A DNA stretch of 64,000 nt from an uncultured Blautia sp. (GCA_937900135.1 CALCDJ010000048.1:24716-88715), one strand, 5' to 3'; numbered from the stretch's first letter, positions 44,729 to 53,998 are shown. Made by a program: numbers and translations. The notes: a model not told the origin generated them from the sequence alone.

Positions 44729-44762
44729 AAGAACCATCCCAGGTTTCAGGGATGGTTCTTTC
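44729..44762 (+). terminator. Terminator after the LCP gene
   Basis: The perfect 12-base stem AAGAACCATCCC/GGGATGGTTCTT has an 8-base loop and only a short T run (TTCTTTCTG). It is very stable, and it lies 20 bases past the stop. Confidence 0.8.
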
Positions 44763-44781
44763 TGCAAAAAAAGAGGTTGTT

Positions 44782-45705
44782 ATGAAAACAAAAAAAGTAG
44801 ATGTGATCATTCCCACATATCGTCCAGGGGAATCCTTTGGAGAACTTCTGAGACGTTTGGAGCAACAGGAATATCCGGTAAACAAAATCATCATCATGAA
44901 TACAGAAAAATCATACTGGAAAAAGGAGTGGGAGGAGCAATGCGGCCGTCTGGAGGTACACCATCTGAGAAAAGAAGATTTTGACCATGGGGGAACCAGA
45001 CACCAGGCAGCAGAGCTTTCCAAGGGAGAGATTTTGGTATTTCTTACCCAGGATGCCATGCCGGCAGACAAAAAACTGATCGGGGAGCTGGTAAAGCCTT
45101 TTGAAAAGGATGGTTGTACAGGCGCTGCATACGCAAGGCAGCTTCCCGCCCATGACTGTAGTTTTCTGGAACGTTATACCCGTTCTTTTAATTATCCGGA
45201 GCAGTCCTGTGTAAAGACAAAAGAGGATCTGAAAACAAGAGGGATCAAGACCTATTTCTGCTCGAATGTGTGTGCGGCTTACGATAAGCAGATATACGAA
45301 CGCATGGGAGGGTTTGTCACCAGAGCAATTTTTAATGAAGACATGATCTATGCAGGAAAACTGATCCAGAATGAGTATCATGTGGCTTATGCGGCAGATG
45401 CCAGGGTGATCCATTCTCATAATTATTCCGGGCTGCAGCAGTTTCACCGTAATTTTGATCTGGGAGTATCCCAGGCAGAATATCCGGAAATTTTTGAGGG
45501 CGTACCTTCTGAGGGAGAAGGCGTGCGGCTGGTGAAAAAAACGGCAGGATATGTGATAAAAAAAGGAAAGATCTGGCTGCTTCCGGTACTTTTTTATCAG
45601 AGCGCCTGCAAATATGCAGGATATCTGGCAGGCAGGCATTATGAAAAACTGCCGGCCTGGTTGATTCGTCGGTGTACGATGAATCCCGCTTACTGGAAGA
45701 GATAA
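44782..45705 (+). CDS. GT2 glycosyltransferase, rhamnosyltransferase-like
   Basis: The 307-residue enzyme begins at ATG 44782 with AGAGG upstream; the frame is open to 44752 but that part lies in the terminator. It has VDVIIPTYRPGESFGELLRRL, the FDHGGTRHQAAELSKGEILVFLTQDAMP segment and SNVCAAYDKQIYERMGGF. FDHGGTR and the TQDA metal motif are typical of dTDP-rhamnosyl transferases of the RfbF/RgpB group. Acidic catalytic-type residues are in FNEDMIYAGKL. It lies after the LCP terminator and may use read-through or an unseen promoter. Probably it is part of the rhamnose glycan pathway. Confidence 0.87.
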   Translation: MKTKKVDVIIPTYRPGESFGELLRRLEQQEYPVNKIIIMNTEKSYWKKEWEEQCGRLEVHHLRKEDFDHGGTRHQAAELSKGEILVFLTQDAMPADKKLIGELVKPFEKDGCTGAAYARQLPAHDCSFLERYTRSFNYPEQSCVKTKEDLKTRGIKTYFCSNVCAAYDKQIYERMGGFVTRAIFNEDMIYAGKLIQNEYHVAYAADARVIHSHNYSGLQQFHRNFDLGVSQAEYPEIFEGVPSEGEGVRLVKKTAGYVIKKGKIWLLPVLFYQSACKYAGYLAGRHYEKLPAWLIRRCTMNPAYWKR

Positions 45706-45805
45706 AGGGAAATAAGGAAACACGTTTTTTTAAAATATCTATCACAATTTGAACACAATTGCTTGCTACACTGTTTTTAGTACCAAACAGAAGGGAGCAA
45801 ACGTC

Positions 45806-47227
45806 ATGAGCGACGAAATGAAATGGGGACAGTCTGACAGAGAGCCAGAGCAGATTCCTCCACATTATGGACATTATCAGTTGAATCAGCCGTCTCAGGG
45901 ACCGCGCTTAAACGGAACAGAAGAGCCTCCGAAGAAAAAACGTAAAAATTCAGGAAGAACCTTTGCTGCTACGGTGGGGCTTGCCATTGTTTTTGGCCTG
46001 GTAGCCGGAGTGGTTTTTGAGGGTGTACAATATGTTTCAAACAACTATCTGGAAACGGGAAAAGAGCAGGAGGAAGCTCTTGGCACCACGACAGTTCTCT
46101 CAGAAGCGAAGGGAGAAACAGGCGGCAATATGGAACACATCCTTGCAGAAAGCGGGACGGTTGCAGGAGTGGCTCAGGCAGCAATGCCCTCGGTGGTTGC
46201 CATCACCTCAGTGAGCATTCAGGAAATTCCCAGCTTTTTCGGATATGGATTTGGCAGATTTGGATATGAGGAATACTCAAGTACAGGAAGTGGTTCCGGG
46301 ATCATTGTAGGAGAGAATGACAATGAACTTTTGATCGCCACCAACAACCATGTGGTGGAAGGCGCCACGACATTAAGCGTTTGTTTTATCGGAAACGATG
46401 TAGTCAATGCAGAGGCAGAGACTGCTAACCTGGCCAGCGGAGACGGAGATATCAACATAGAAGATGCAGTTTCTGCAAAGATCAAAGGAACCGATCCAGA
46501 TAACGATCTTGCAGTGGTGTCAGTGAAGAAGGCAGATATCCCTTCCGATACAATGGAGCAGATCAAAATCGCTCAGATCGGAAATTCCAATGATCTGATG
46601 GTAGGAGAACAGGTAGTTGCCATTGGAAACGCGCTGGGATATGGACAGTCTGTGACTTCCGGATGGGTCAGTGCATTAAATCGTGCAGTGGATATGGATA
46701 ATGGGACCACAGCAGAGCTGATCCAGACAGATGCAGCCATTAATCCTGGAAACAGTGGAGGAGCGCTTTTGAACCTGAATGGAGAACTGATTGGGATCAA
46801 CTCCGCCAAATATGCAGACAATGCAGTAGAAGGTATGGGATACGCCATACCGATCTCCAAGGCACAGCCGATCCTGGAAGAGCTGATGAACCGGAAGACC
46901 AGAGATAAGGTCGAAGAAAGCAAGGCTGCTTATCTGGGGATTACACCGGCAGATCTCACAGCGACTGCCATTCAGATGTATAATATGCCGGCAGGCGTCT
47001 TTATCACAGAAGTAGCCAGAAATGGAGCTGCCGAACAGGCAGGAATCCGTCCAGGTGACATCATTGTGAAACTGGATGGACAAAAAGTCAGCGGTACCGA
47101 AGATCTTGCAGATAAGCTGCAGTATTATACAGCGGGAGAGACTGTGGATGTTGTGATCTCCCGGGCAGACAGCGGGGAATATAAAGAACAGACGCTCAAG
47201 GTAACCTTAGATGCCAGACCGTCATAA
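45806..47227 (+). CDS. htrA: HtrA/DegP-like membrane-anchored serine protease with PDZ domain
   Basis: HtrA proteases clear misfolded proteins outside the membrane. The 473-residue protein starts at ATG 45806 (GAAGGGAG upstream). The first 50 residues are charged and cytoplasmic, followed by one membrane helix (about 53-78). The protease domain has the triad as His in ATNNHVVEGA, Asp in DPDNDLAVV and Ser in INPGNSGGALLN. A single PDZ domain fills about 370-470 (GVFITEVARNGAAEQAGIRPGDIIVKLDG). Length and order are typical for Firmicute HtrA. It is followed by a strong terminator. No CssRS system is visible nearby. Confidence 0.95.
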   Translation: MSDEMKWGQSDREPEQIPPHYGHYQLNQPSQGPRLNGTEEPPKKKRKNSGRTFAATVGLAIVFGLVAGVVFEGVQYVSNNYLETGKEQEEALGTTTVLSEAKGETGGNMEHILAESGTVAGVAQAAMPSVVAITSVSIQEIPSFFGYGFGRFGYEEYSSTGSGSGIIVGENDNELLIATNNHVVEGATTLSVCFIGNDVVNAEAETANLASGDGDINIEDAVSAKIKGTDPDNDLAVVSVKKADIPSDTMEQIKIAQIGNSNDLMVGEQVVAIGNALGYGQSVTSGWVSALNRAVDMDNGTTAELIQTDAAINPGNSGGALLNLNGELIGINSAKYADNAVEGMGYAIPISKAQPILEELMNRKTRDKVEESKAAYLGITPADLTATAIQMYNMPAGVFITEVARNGAAEQAGIRPGDIIVKLDGQKVSGTEDLADKLQYYTAGETVDVVISRADSGEYKEQTLKVTLDARPS

Positions 47228-47263
47228 CCGTTTTTTTAAAGCAAAAGTGAGAGGAAGTTTTAG

Positions 47264-47294
47264 CGAGGGGATTTTTATCCCCTCGTATTTTTTT
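47264..47294 (+). terminator. Terminator after htrA
   Basis: The stem CGAGGGGAT/ATCCCCTCG with a 4-base loop is followed by TATTTTTTTT. Confidence 0.88.
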
Positions 47295-47313
47295 GGAAAA
47301 TCAAAAGTTCACT

Positions 47314-47341
47314 TTTACAGAATAATAGATTGTGATATAAT
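47314..47341 (+). promoter_or_regulatory. Sigma-A promoter for the clpX-like gene
   Basis: TTTACA and a consensus TATAAT are spaced by 16 bases, 66 bases before the ATG at 47407. Confidence 0.65.
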
Positions 47342-47406
47342 TTTCCTATGCAAAACGCATCCGCGTTTTCAAAAAGTGACTGAGAGCCAGTCAGGAGAGG
47401 AGTATT

Positions 47407-48849
47407 ATGACAGACCAATTTGATAACAATGATGAAGTAATGGAAGAAGAACTCATGGAAATGGAGGAAGATGACCAGGAAGAATCTCATCAGGAGAAAT
47501 TCTGCTTCCTTTGCCGTCGCCCGGAGAGCAAGACTGGCAGAATGATCGACCTTCCCAATCATATACATATCTGCCCGGAATGTATGCAGAAGAGTTTCGA
47601 TACCATGAATCAGCATATGAGCGACGGGAAGATCAATTACAGTGAATTATTCAATATGCCCAATATCAGCATGATTGATCTGAGCAGTCTGCAGAACCCT
47701 GTGCAGCAGCCGAAAAAGGCGAAGAAAAAGAAGAAAGACAAGAAACCTGCGCTGGATCTGAAGAACATTCCGGCGCCTCATAAGATCAAGGCTAAGCTGG
47801 ATGAATATGTGATCGGTCAGGAACATGCCAAGAAGGTGATGTCTGTAGCAGTTTACAACCATTATAAACGAGTGGCTACTGACACCATGGATGAGATTGA
47901 CATTGAGAAATCCAATATGCTCATGATCGGGCCGACAGGCTGCGGCAAGACGTATCTGGTAAAAACATTGGCGAAACTTCTGGATGTGCCCCTTGCCATT
48001 GCAGACGCCACTTCTCTTACCGAAGCAGGCTATATCGGAGATGATATCGAGAGCGTGGTTTCCAAACTTCTTGCGGCTGCGGACAATGATGTGGAAAAGG
48101 CAGAGCACGGGATTATCTTTATTGACGAGATCGACAAGATCGCCAAGAAGAAAAACACAAATCAGAGAGACGTAAGCGGAGAAGCAGTCCAGCAGGGAAT
48201 GCTGAAACTTCTGGAGGGCAGCGAGGTGGAGGTTCCGGTGGGAGCTAACAGCAAGAATGCCATGGTGCCGCTTACCACAGTGAATACCAGAAATATTCTG
48301 TTTATCTGCGGAGGCGCGTTCCCGGATCTGGAGAACATCATCAAGGAACGTCTCAATAAACAGGCATCCATCGGTTTCTACGCAGATCTGAAGGATAAAT
48401 ATGATAACGATCCTCATCTTCTGGAAAAGGTGACGGTGGACGATATCCGAAGTTTTGGGATGATTCCGGAATTTATTGGACGTCTTCCCATTATTTTCAC
48501 GCTGAACGGACTGGATGAGAATATGCTGGTGAAGATCCTCAAAGAGCCGAAAAATGCTATTTTGAAGCAGTATCAGAAGCTTCTTGCCCTGGATGAAGTG
48601 AAGCTGGAATTTGAAGAAGGCGCTCTCTGTGCCATTGCAGATAAGGCGATGGAGAAGAAGACCGGAGCCAGAGCCCTTCGCGCGATCCTGGAGCAGTATA
48701 TGCTGGATATCATGTATGAGATCCCGAAGGATGACAGCATTGGCGAGGTGATCATCACCAGAGAATATATTGAAGGGACTGGAGGCCCGAAGATTCTTCT
48801 CCGAGGACAGGAAGTTCCTCTTTTGGAAGAGGGCGACCGCAGATATTAA
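47407..48849 (+). CDS. clpX: ClpX-like AAA+ unfoldase with divergent N-terminal region
   Basis: ClpX unfolds substrates and feeds them to the ClpP protease. This protein has 480 residues against about 420 normally. An acidic leader of 28 residues precedes a four-cysteine zinc domain (CFLCRRP and CPEC). A Lys-rich linker (PKKAKKKKKDKKP near 102) is extra. The AAA+ core has Walker A GPTGCGKT with a Cys where Ser is usual, the pore loop GYIGDD and Walker B IIFIDEIDKIAKK. SIGFYA keeps the IGF tripeptide used for ClpP docking. No clpP is adjacent, so it may be a second ClpX or the only one placed apart. Promoter and RBS (GGAGAGGAG) are clear. Confidence 0.9.
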   Translation: MTDQFDNNDEVMEEELMEMEEDDQEESHQEKFCFLCRRPESKTGRMIDLPNHIHICPECMQKSFDTMNQHMSDGKINYSELFNMPNISMIDLSSLQNPVQQPKKAKKKKKDKKPALDLKNIPAPHKIKAKLDEYVIGQEHAKKVMSVAVYNHYKRVATDTMDEIDIEKSNMLMIGPTGCGKTYLVKTLAKLLDVPLAIADATSLTEAGYIGDDIESVVSKLLAAADNDVEKAEHGIIFIDEIDKIAKKKNTNQRDVSGEAVQQGMLKLLEGSEVEVPVGANSKNAMVPLTTVNTRNILFICGGAFPDLENIIKERLNKQASIGFYADLKDKYDNDPHLLEKVTVDDIRSFGMIPEFIGRLPIIFTLNGLDENMLVKILKEPKNAILKQYQKLLALDEVKLEFEEGALCAIADKAMEKKTGARALRAILEQYMLDIMYEIPKDDSIGEVIITREYIEGTGGPKILLRGQEVPLLEEGDRRY

Positions 48850-48899
48850 AGGAAACGCGGTTTAACAGAAAACGCATGGAAATGAAAGGAGACGACAGA

Positions 48900-49334
48900 A
48901 TGGGAACCGATTTTTTGGATGAACTGGGAGAAACCCTCACAAGAACTGCCAGAGGAATTGGGGAAAAGGCAGAGTCATTTTATGAGACACAGAAGATCCG
49001 CAATAAGATCGCAAGCGAAAGCCGTATCATAGATAAGATCATGGCAGATCTGGGAAATATCCTGTACAGGAAATACCAGGATGGAGAAGCTCTGGATGCA
49101 GAGCAGAAAACCCTTTGCGAACAGATTGACCAGCATATGGAAAGGATCGCCAGATATAAAGATGCTCTGGCAGATCGGAAGGGTCAGAAAATCTGTTCCT
49201 GCTGTGAACGTTCCATGGATCAGGATGCGGTTTTCTGTCCTTACTGCGGCACTGCTTGCACGGTACAGGAAGAAGAAAAACCGGAAGAGGTTGAAGCAGA
49301 AGTAGAAATCGAAGAAACCGATATTGAGGAATAA
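48900..49334 (+). CDS. Small protein with helical region and zinc ribbon
   Basis: The 144-residue protein starts at ATG 48900 with AAAGGAG upstream. Residues 1-88 are charged and probably helical or coiled-coil (TARGIGEKAESFYETQKIRNKIASE). A four-cysteine zinc ribbon follows near 92-118 (CSCCERSMDQDAVFCPYCGTAC), and the tail is nearly all Glu, Val and Ile. The protein is found between clpX and a wall-binding enzyme. A role as an adaptor or scaffold is possible, but no function can be assigned. Confidence 0.8.
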   Translation: MGTDFLDELGETLTRTARGIGEKAESFYETQKIRNKIASESRIIDKIMADLGNILYRKYQDGEALDAEQKTLCEQIDQHMERIARYKDALADRKGQKICSCCERSMDQDAVFCPYCGTACTVQEEEKPEEVEAEVEIEETDIEE

Positions 49335-49360
49335 AGATCGGAATCGAGGGGGAAAAGAAC

Positions 49361-50665
49361 ATGAAAATGAAAGAAAAATCAAGATTTTTTCAAAATGTCT
49401 TGTTTTTCTTTCTGCTTATGACGATGATGTTTGGCGTGGAAGTTGTTTCCGCGCCAAATGTTTATGGAAAAGCAGAAACAAAAACACAGATTCATTTTAC
49501 AGACCACAGTGGAAAGGTTCTGGAAAAAAAGGGAAACAGCTGGTATTTAATGGATGCGCAGGAAACGCCCCTTACCAGCGTACAGTACCTGGCGCTTCCA
49601 TCGGGAAAAGCGCTGAAAAAGGGCTACTATTTTTTTGATTCTCAGGGGAAACTCTGCACAAAGAAAATGTTTCATAAGGTAGATACCAGAACCAATGGAA
49701 AGCGATTCCGCGGAACTTATTATTTTGGTCTGGAAAACGGACTCCTTTATACGAAACGAGGCTGGACTGTGATCAACGGCCAGAAATATTATCTTTCCAG
49801 TTCGGGAAGGCGGTATGAAAGCTGCTGGAAAGGCGGATACTATCTCCGGTCTGACGGAAGGATCGCAAAAAAACAAAAGCTTCCAGATGGAACCTATGTG
49901 GATTGTGATGGAAAACCATGCAAAAAAGAAGAAATGGCATTGAGTTCTTTGAAAAAAGAACTGAAAAAAATGACAGACGGATATGGAGGGACCTGGTCGG
50001 TCTATGTAAAGCAGTTGAAAACCGGAGATGTTGTGGATCTGAACGACAAAGCCATGTACCCTGCCAGTACCATTAAGGCATTTGTTATGGCTTCCATTTA
50101 TGACCAGATACAGAATAAAAAATTAAAAATGACAACGGAGATTTCCAGACTGCTGAAAAATATGATCACCATCAGCGACAACGAATCCTATAATCAGCTG
50201 GTACGTTATCACACCAGCAGCAAAACGTTTGTGAAGGGAACCGTACAGGTGAATAAGTATCTGAAAAAGAATGGATATCAAAAAACAGGCTGCCATGGCA
50301 CGCTTCATCCCTCTTCCAGTCCCGTGACCAGTGACGGAAAACGAAACCAGACCTCAGCCAAAGATTGCGGGCTTCTTCTGGAGCGGATCTATAAAGGAAC
50401 CTGTGTGAGCAGAAAGTATTCCAGAGAAATGGAGAAGCTGCTTTTGCAGCAGCAAAGAAGATGGAAGATCCCGGCTGGTCTTCCGGCAGGAACCAAGGTG
50501 GCAAATAAAACAGGGGAAACCTCTTCCTCTCAGCATGATATTGCCATCGTCTATGGAAAGAAGGCGCATTATGTACTCTGCGTATTTTCCCAGGGATGTC
50601 CGGAGGGAAGATCGGTACCTGGAATCCGAAATATCTCCAAAAAAGTATACAATTTTTTAAATTAG
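49361..50665 (+). CDS. Secreted wall-binding protein with class A beta-lactamase-like domain
   Basis: The 434-residue protein has a signal peptide (about 1-38). Cell-wall-binding aromatic repeats follow (about 44-185, including GKVLEKKGNSWYLMD and GWTVINGQKYYLSSSG). The serine-hydrolase domain covers about 200-430. Ser236-x-x-Lys239 is in YPASTIKAF, Ser272-Asp-Asn274 in ISDNESYN and Lys383-Thr-Gly385 in ANKTGETS. The class A deacylating ExxLN motif is not visible, so resistance to beta-lactams is unlikely and a peptidoglycan role is favoured. It is followed by a very strong divergence-free promoter for the next gene. The substrate is unknown. Confidence 0.88.
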   Translation: MKMKEKSRFFQNVLFFFLLMTMMFGVEVVSAPNVYGKAETKTQIHFTDHSGKVLEKKGNSWYLMDAQETPLTSVQYLALPSGKALKKGYYFFDSQGKLCTKKMFHKVDTRTNGKRFRGTYYFGLENGLLYTKRGWTVINGQKYYLSSSGRRYESCWKGGYYLRSDGRIAKKQKLPDGTYVDCDGKPCKKEEMALSSLKKELKKMTDGYGGTWSVYVKQLKTGDVVDLNDKAMYPASTIKAFVMASIYDQIQNKKLKMTTEISRLLKNMITISDNESYNQLVRYHTSSKTFVKGTVQVNKYLKKNGYQKTGCHGTLHPSSSPVTSDGKRNQTSAKDCGLLLERIYKGTCVSRKYSREMEKLLLQQQRRWKIPAGLPAGTKVANKTGETSSSQHDIAIVYGKKAHYVLCVFSQGCPEGRSVPGIRNISKKVYNFLN

Positions 50666-50720
50666 ACGCCTTCGTGTATGTATATGACGAACAAAAGTCT
50701 TTGTAAGAAAGAAAAAACCT

Positions 50721-50749
50721 TTGACAATCTGTGTTTGTACCCATATAAT
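50721..50749 (+). promoter_or_regulatory. Consensus sigma-A promoter for the AGCS symporter
   Basis: Perfect TTGACA and TATAAT boxes are separated by 17 bases. The leader of about 75 bases contains a small hairpin (CGTGA-GCGAAG-TCACG near 50770-50785). Confidence 0.88.
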
Positions 50750-50829
50750 GTCTATTATACTGATTTTTGCGTGAGCGAAGTCACGTGATGCAGTGTAAAA
50801 ATACATAAAGATGAGGGAGACAGAGAACA

Positions 50830-52188
50830 ATGGAACAAGTAATGGAATTTTTAGATTCCCTGGTGGGACAGGTAAACACTCTGCTTTGGGATAATCTGCT
50901 GATGTATCTTCTGGTATTGACAGGAATTTATTTTACATTTCGTCTGCGGTTTATCCAGGTAAGAAAGTTCGGAGCTGGAATGAAGGCTCTGTTTGGCAAC
51001 TTTTCTCTGAACGGAAAACACAAAGGAGAGGGGTTAAGTTCTTTTCAGGCTCTGACGACAGCGATTGCAGCGCAGGTAGGTACCGGTAATATTGCTGGTG
51101 CAGCTACGGCCATTGCATCGGGTGGTCCCGGTGCGATTTTCTGGATGTGGGTGTCCGCCTTTTTCGGCATGGCGACCATTTATTCAGAGGCAGTGCTGGC
51201 GCAGCATACCAGAGTGGTGAAAGATGGACAGGTAACCGGTGGTCCAGTTTACTACATCAAGGCTGTTTTTAAAGGGAAATTGGGGAAATTCCTTGCAGGC
51301 TTCTTTTCGGTAGCGATTATTCTTGCCCTCGGATTTATGGGAAATATGGTACAGTCCAATTCTATTGGCGATTCCTTCCACAATGCCTTTGGCGTAAATC
51401 CTATGATCGTGGGAATCTGTGTGGCTTTGGTGGCAGCCGTGATCTTTATCGGCGGAGTGAAACGAATTGCCTGGGTGACAGAGAAGATCGTTCCTGTGAT
51501 GGCGTTGTTCTATATTGTAGGTTGTCTGATTATTCTGTTTATGAATGGAGGCGGCGTAGTTGTTGCCTTAAAACAGATTTTTGTTATGGCTTTTGATCCC
51601 AAGGCGATGATTGGCGGTGTAGCCGGTGTGGCTGTTCAGAAAGCCATGCGTTTCGGTGTGGCAAGAGGTCTGTTTTCCAATGAAGCCGGTATGGGTTCCA
51701 CACCCCATGCTCATGCAACTGCTCAGGTAGAGCATCCTGCAGATCAGGGTATTATTGCCATGATGGGTGTGTTTATTGATACCTTTGTTATTTTGACACT
51801 CACAGCACTGGTCATTCTTTCCACAGGGGCGCTTTCCAGCGGACTGACCGGTTCCGGTCTGGCACAGGCGGCCTTTGATTCGGCTTTTGGTTCTTTTGGA
51901 AAGATTTTTATAGCAATCTGTATGTTGTTTTTTGCTTTTACTACCATCATTGGCTGGTATTACTTTGGGGAAGTCAATGTGCGCTATCTCTTTGGCAAAA
52001 AGGCAGTAAAGGTTTATGCAGTTCTTGTGGTTCTATTCGTTGTGGTAGGTTCTGTTTTGAAGGTGCAGCTGGTATGGGATATGTCCGATATGTTTAATGG
52101 TCTTATGGTACTTCCCAACCTCATTGGTCTTCTGGCTTCCGGCGGTGTGATCTTTGCGCTGACCAGGGACTATGAGAAGAAAGAATAA
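50830..52188 (+). CDS. Sodium:alanine (or glycine) symporter, AGCS family
   Basis: AGCS carriers import alanine, glycine or glutamine with sodium. The 452-residue protein has about ten or eleven hydrophobic segments. Family signatures are GTGNIAGAATAIASGGPGAIFWMWVSAFFGM near residue 80, GGPVYYIKAVF near 137 and LFSNEAGMGSTPHAHA near 283. FTTIIGWYYFGEVNVRYLFG lies near 372. The strong promoter suggests high expression. Alanine uptake could serve wall synthesis, but the substrate cannot be set from sequence alone. Confidence 0.93.
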   Translation: MEQVMEFLDSLVGQVNTLLWDNLLMYLLVLTGIYFTFRLRFIQVRKFGAGMKALFGNFSLNGKHKGEGLSSFQALTTAIAAQVGTGNIAGAATAIASGGPGAIFWMWVSAFFGMATIYSEAVLAQHTRVVKDGQVTGGPVYYIKAVFKGKLGKFLAGFFSVAIILALGFMGNMVQSNSIGDSFHNAFGVNPMIVGICVALVAAVIFIGGVKRIAWVTEKIVPVMALFYIVGCLIILFMNGGGVVVALKQIFVMAFDPKAMIGGVAGVAVQKAMRFGVARGLFSNEAGMGSTPHAHATAQVEHPADQGIIAMMGVFIDTFVILTLTALVILSTGALSSGLTGSGLAQAAFDSAFGSFGKIFIAICMLFFAFTTIIGWYYFGEVNVRYLFGKKAVKVYAVLVVLFVVVGSVLKVQLVWDMSDMFNGLMVLPNLIGLLASGGVIFALTRDYEKKE

Positions 52189-52263
52189 CAACAATAACAG
52201 AGAGACAGAAAGATTTCTGACATAAGTTGGTAATAATTTGGGTATATAATGGTAATAATTAAG

Positions 52264-52292
52264 TTGCGTTTCTCGGTAAAATGAGTTAGAAT
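52264..52292 (+). promoter_or_regulatory. Putative promoter for the leucine-rich-repeat protein
   Basis: TTGCGT and TAGAAT are 17 bases apart, 57 bases before the ATG at 52349. The 160-base gap from 52189 shows nothing else firm. Confidence 0.5.
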
Positions 52293-52348
52293 GACTTTGT
52301 AGGGATCTCGTAACATGTTTTCAAAAAAACAATTAGGAGTGAAAATTT

Positions 52349-53911
52349 ATGAGAAACAAAAAGTTATTTCGCACATGCATGGCTGGTATATTAAGCGCAG
52401 CAATGATGGTTAGCGCTATGCCTGTAGCGGCAGCAGAATTTGGCGACGGCACAGAAGTTATGGATGCCGTTGTTGCAGAGAATCCGAATCTGGAAGAAGT
52501 TCCGGCACAAGAGGTGGAAGCGCCTGAGATGGAAGCACCGGTGTTAGAAGATCCAGAAGAGGAGGTACCGGAAGAAACAGAAGAGCCGGAATTATTTTCC
52601 GCAGAAGCTTCTACAAGAGCATCTGAGCTTGCGATCAGCTCTAAATATTTCCCGGATTCCAAGTTCCGCAGCTATATTCTGAAGAATTTTGACTTGGACG
52701 GAAATAAGTCCTTATCTACTACAGAAATTAAAAATGTAACTACGATTGACATTACCGGATTGGGCGTTGCCAAGCTGACGGGTCTTTCCAAATTCCCATA
52801 TGTGACAACACTGGAAGCGTCCAAGAACAAGTTATCCGGCAAGCTGACGTTAAGTTCCAGCAATAAGAGACTTCAGTATATTGACCTGTCTAACAATAAG
52901 CTGACCGGTTTGAATCTGTCCAGCATCAGTTCACTGAAAGGTTTGGAATGTCAGTACAATGCGCTGACTCTGGTTCAGATGCCAAAATCCTGTAAGAATC
53001 TGGAATCCGTGGATGTGAGCCACAATAAGCTGGCTTCCCAGAAGAACGCAGGTCTGTCTTCGATTTCCAATGCGAAATACGATGAATTTTATGAAATCAA
53101 TGCAAGCTATAACAGCATTCCTTCTTTTAACTGTTCCGGTTTCGAGGGAATCCTGGATCTGAGCAACAATAAGATCACTACCTTATCCGGCGGCTCTGAA
53201 GGATATCAGGCAGCAGCAATTCATCTGGAAGGAAAATATAATACATTAAAGAAGACATCGAAGATTGATTTCACAGAGCTTGGAAACCGTGTACCTCAGC
53301 GTTTCACCTGCAATTCTTCTGTAAGAAGCAAGGTGATCATGGTAATGCCGAAGGTGAGTGCATCTGTGGCTTCTGACTGGAGCAAGGTGAAGGTAACTGT
53401 AGGCGTTTCTAATCCGGATGCGACCTGTACCTTATACAAGAATGGCAAGGCGATCAAGACCTGGCAGCCGGGAGAACTGGATGATCCGGAATTTGGAGAG
53501 AACATTTATGAAGATACCGAGGTAAAACCAGGCGCTGCCTATACTTATAAAGTAACAGCTTCTATCAACGTTCAGGATAGAAATAAAAAGCCGGTAGCTT
53601 GGGCAAAATCCGCAGAAAAAGCGGTAAAACTGGCTCCAGCGACTCCAACTTCCCTCAGCGTGAAGTCTTCTGCAAGAAAAACAGCGAACATCAGCTGGAA
53701 GGCAGTTTCCGGAGCAAGCGGATATCAGGTATACTACGGAACCAGCACCAAGAAGATGAAACTGGCCGGTTCCCCAACCAAGACAACTGTGAAGAAAACA
53801 GGTCTTACCAGTGGACGTACTTATTACTTCAAGGTTCGCGCATACAAGACCGTTGGTGGTAAGAAATATTATGGAAGTTTCTGTTCTTCCAAGCCAGTAA
53901 AAATCAAATAA
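52349..53911 (+). CDS. Secreted leucine-rich-repeat and fibronectin-III protein
   Basis: The 520-residue protein has a signal peptide (1-27) and a Glu/Pro-rich spacer (about 45-85). A degenerate leucine-rich-repeat region covers about 110-275 (LDLSNNKLTGLNLSSISSLKG-like units, VDVSHNKLAS, LDLSNNKITTLSGG). After a middle beta domain (about 325-425) it ends with one Fn3 domain. That domain contains ISWKAVSGASGYQVYYGTS near 449 and YYFKVRAYKTVGGKKYYG near 491. No LPXTG motif or membrane anchor is present. Such proteins commonly bind other surfaces or proteins. The function is unknown. A terminator follows. Confidence 0.88.
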   Translation: MRNKKLFRTCMAGILSAAMMVSAMPVAAAEFGDGTEVMDAVVAENPNLEEVPAQEVEAPEMEAPVLEDPEEEVPEETEEPELFSAEASTRASELAISSKYFPDSKFRSYILKNFDLDGNKSLSTTEIKNVTTIDITGLGVAKLTGLSKFPYVTTLEASKNKLSGKLTLSSSNKRLQYIDLSNNKLTGLNLSSISSLKGLECQYNALTLVQMPKSCKNLESVDVSHNKLASQKNAGLSSISNAKYDEFYEINASYNSIPSFNCSGFEGILDLSNNKITTLSGGSEGYQAAAIHLEGKYNTLKKTSKIDFTELGNRVPQRFTCNSSVRSKVIMVMPKVSASVASDWSKVKVTVGVSNPDATCTLYKNGKAIKTWQPGELDDPEFGENIYEDTEVKPGAAYTYKVTASINVQDRNKKPVAWAKSAEKAVKLAPATPTSLSVKSSARKTANISWKAVSGASGYQVYYGTSTKKMKLAGSPTKTTVKKTGLTSGRTYYFKVRAYKTVGGKKYYGSFCSSKPVKIK

Positions 53912-53922
53912 GAACATTTATG

Positions 53923-53952
53923 AAAGCTGTCCCGTTTCGGGGCAGCTTTTCT
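53923..53952 (+). terminator. Terminator after the leucine-rich-repeat gene
   Basis: The stem AAAGCTGTCCC/GGGGCAGCTTT with loop GTTTC is followed by a short T run. Confidence 0.85.
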
Positions 53953-53998
53953 ATTCGCTGGAGTTTTCGGAAGTTCGAAGCGTATTCTTTATGGGGAT

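Noticed and set aside
44270..44767. Minus-strand open frames across the LCP tail, rich in His/Arg or Ser/Pro (also 43792-44706 and 44388-44597).
   Set aside because: They are mirror frames of the GC-rich 15-bp repeat; they have no ribosome site and lie opposite a clear LCP gene.
49361..50665. Reading this gene as an antibiotic-resistance beta-lactamase.
   Set aside because: The ExxLN motif is missing and wall-binding repeats are present; a wall-processing role is more likely.
50750..50829. Small hairpin CGTGA-GCGAAG-TCACG in the symporter leader as a regulatory RNA.
   Set aside because: A five-base stem is within chance and there is no further structure; it is mentioned only with the promoter.
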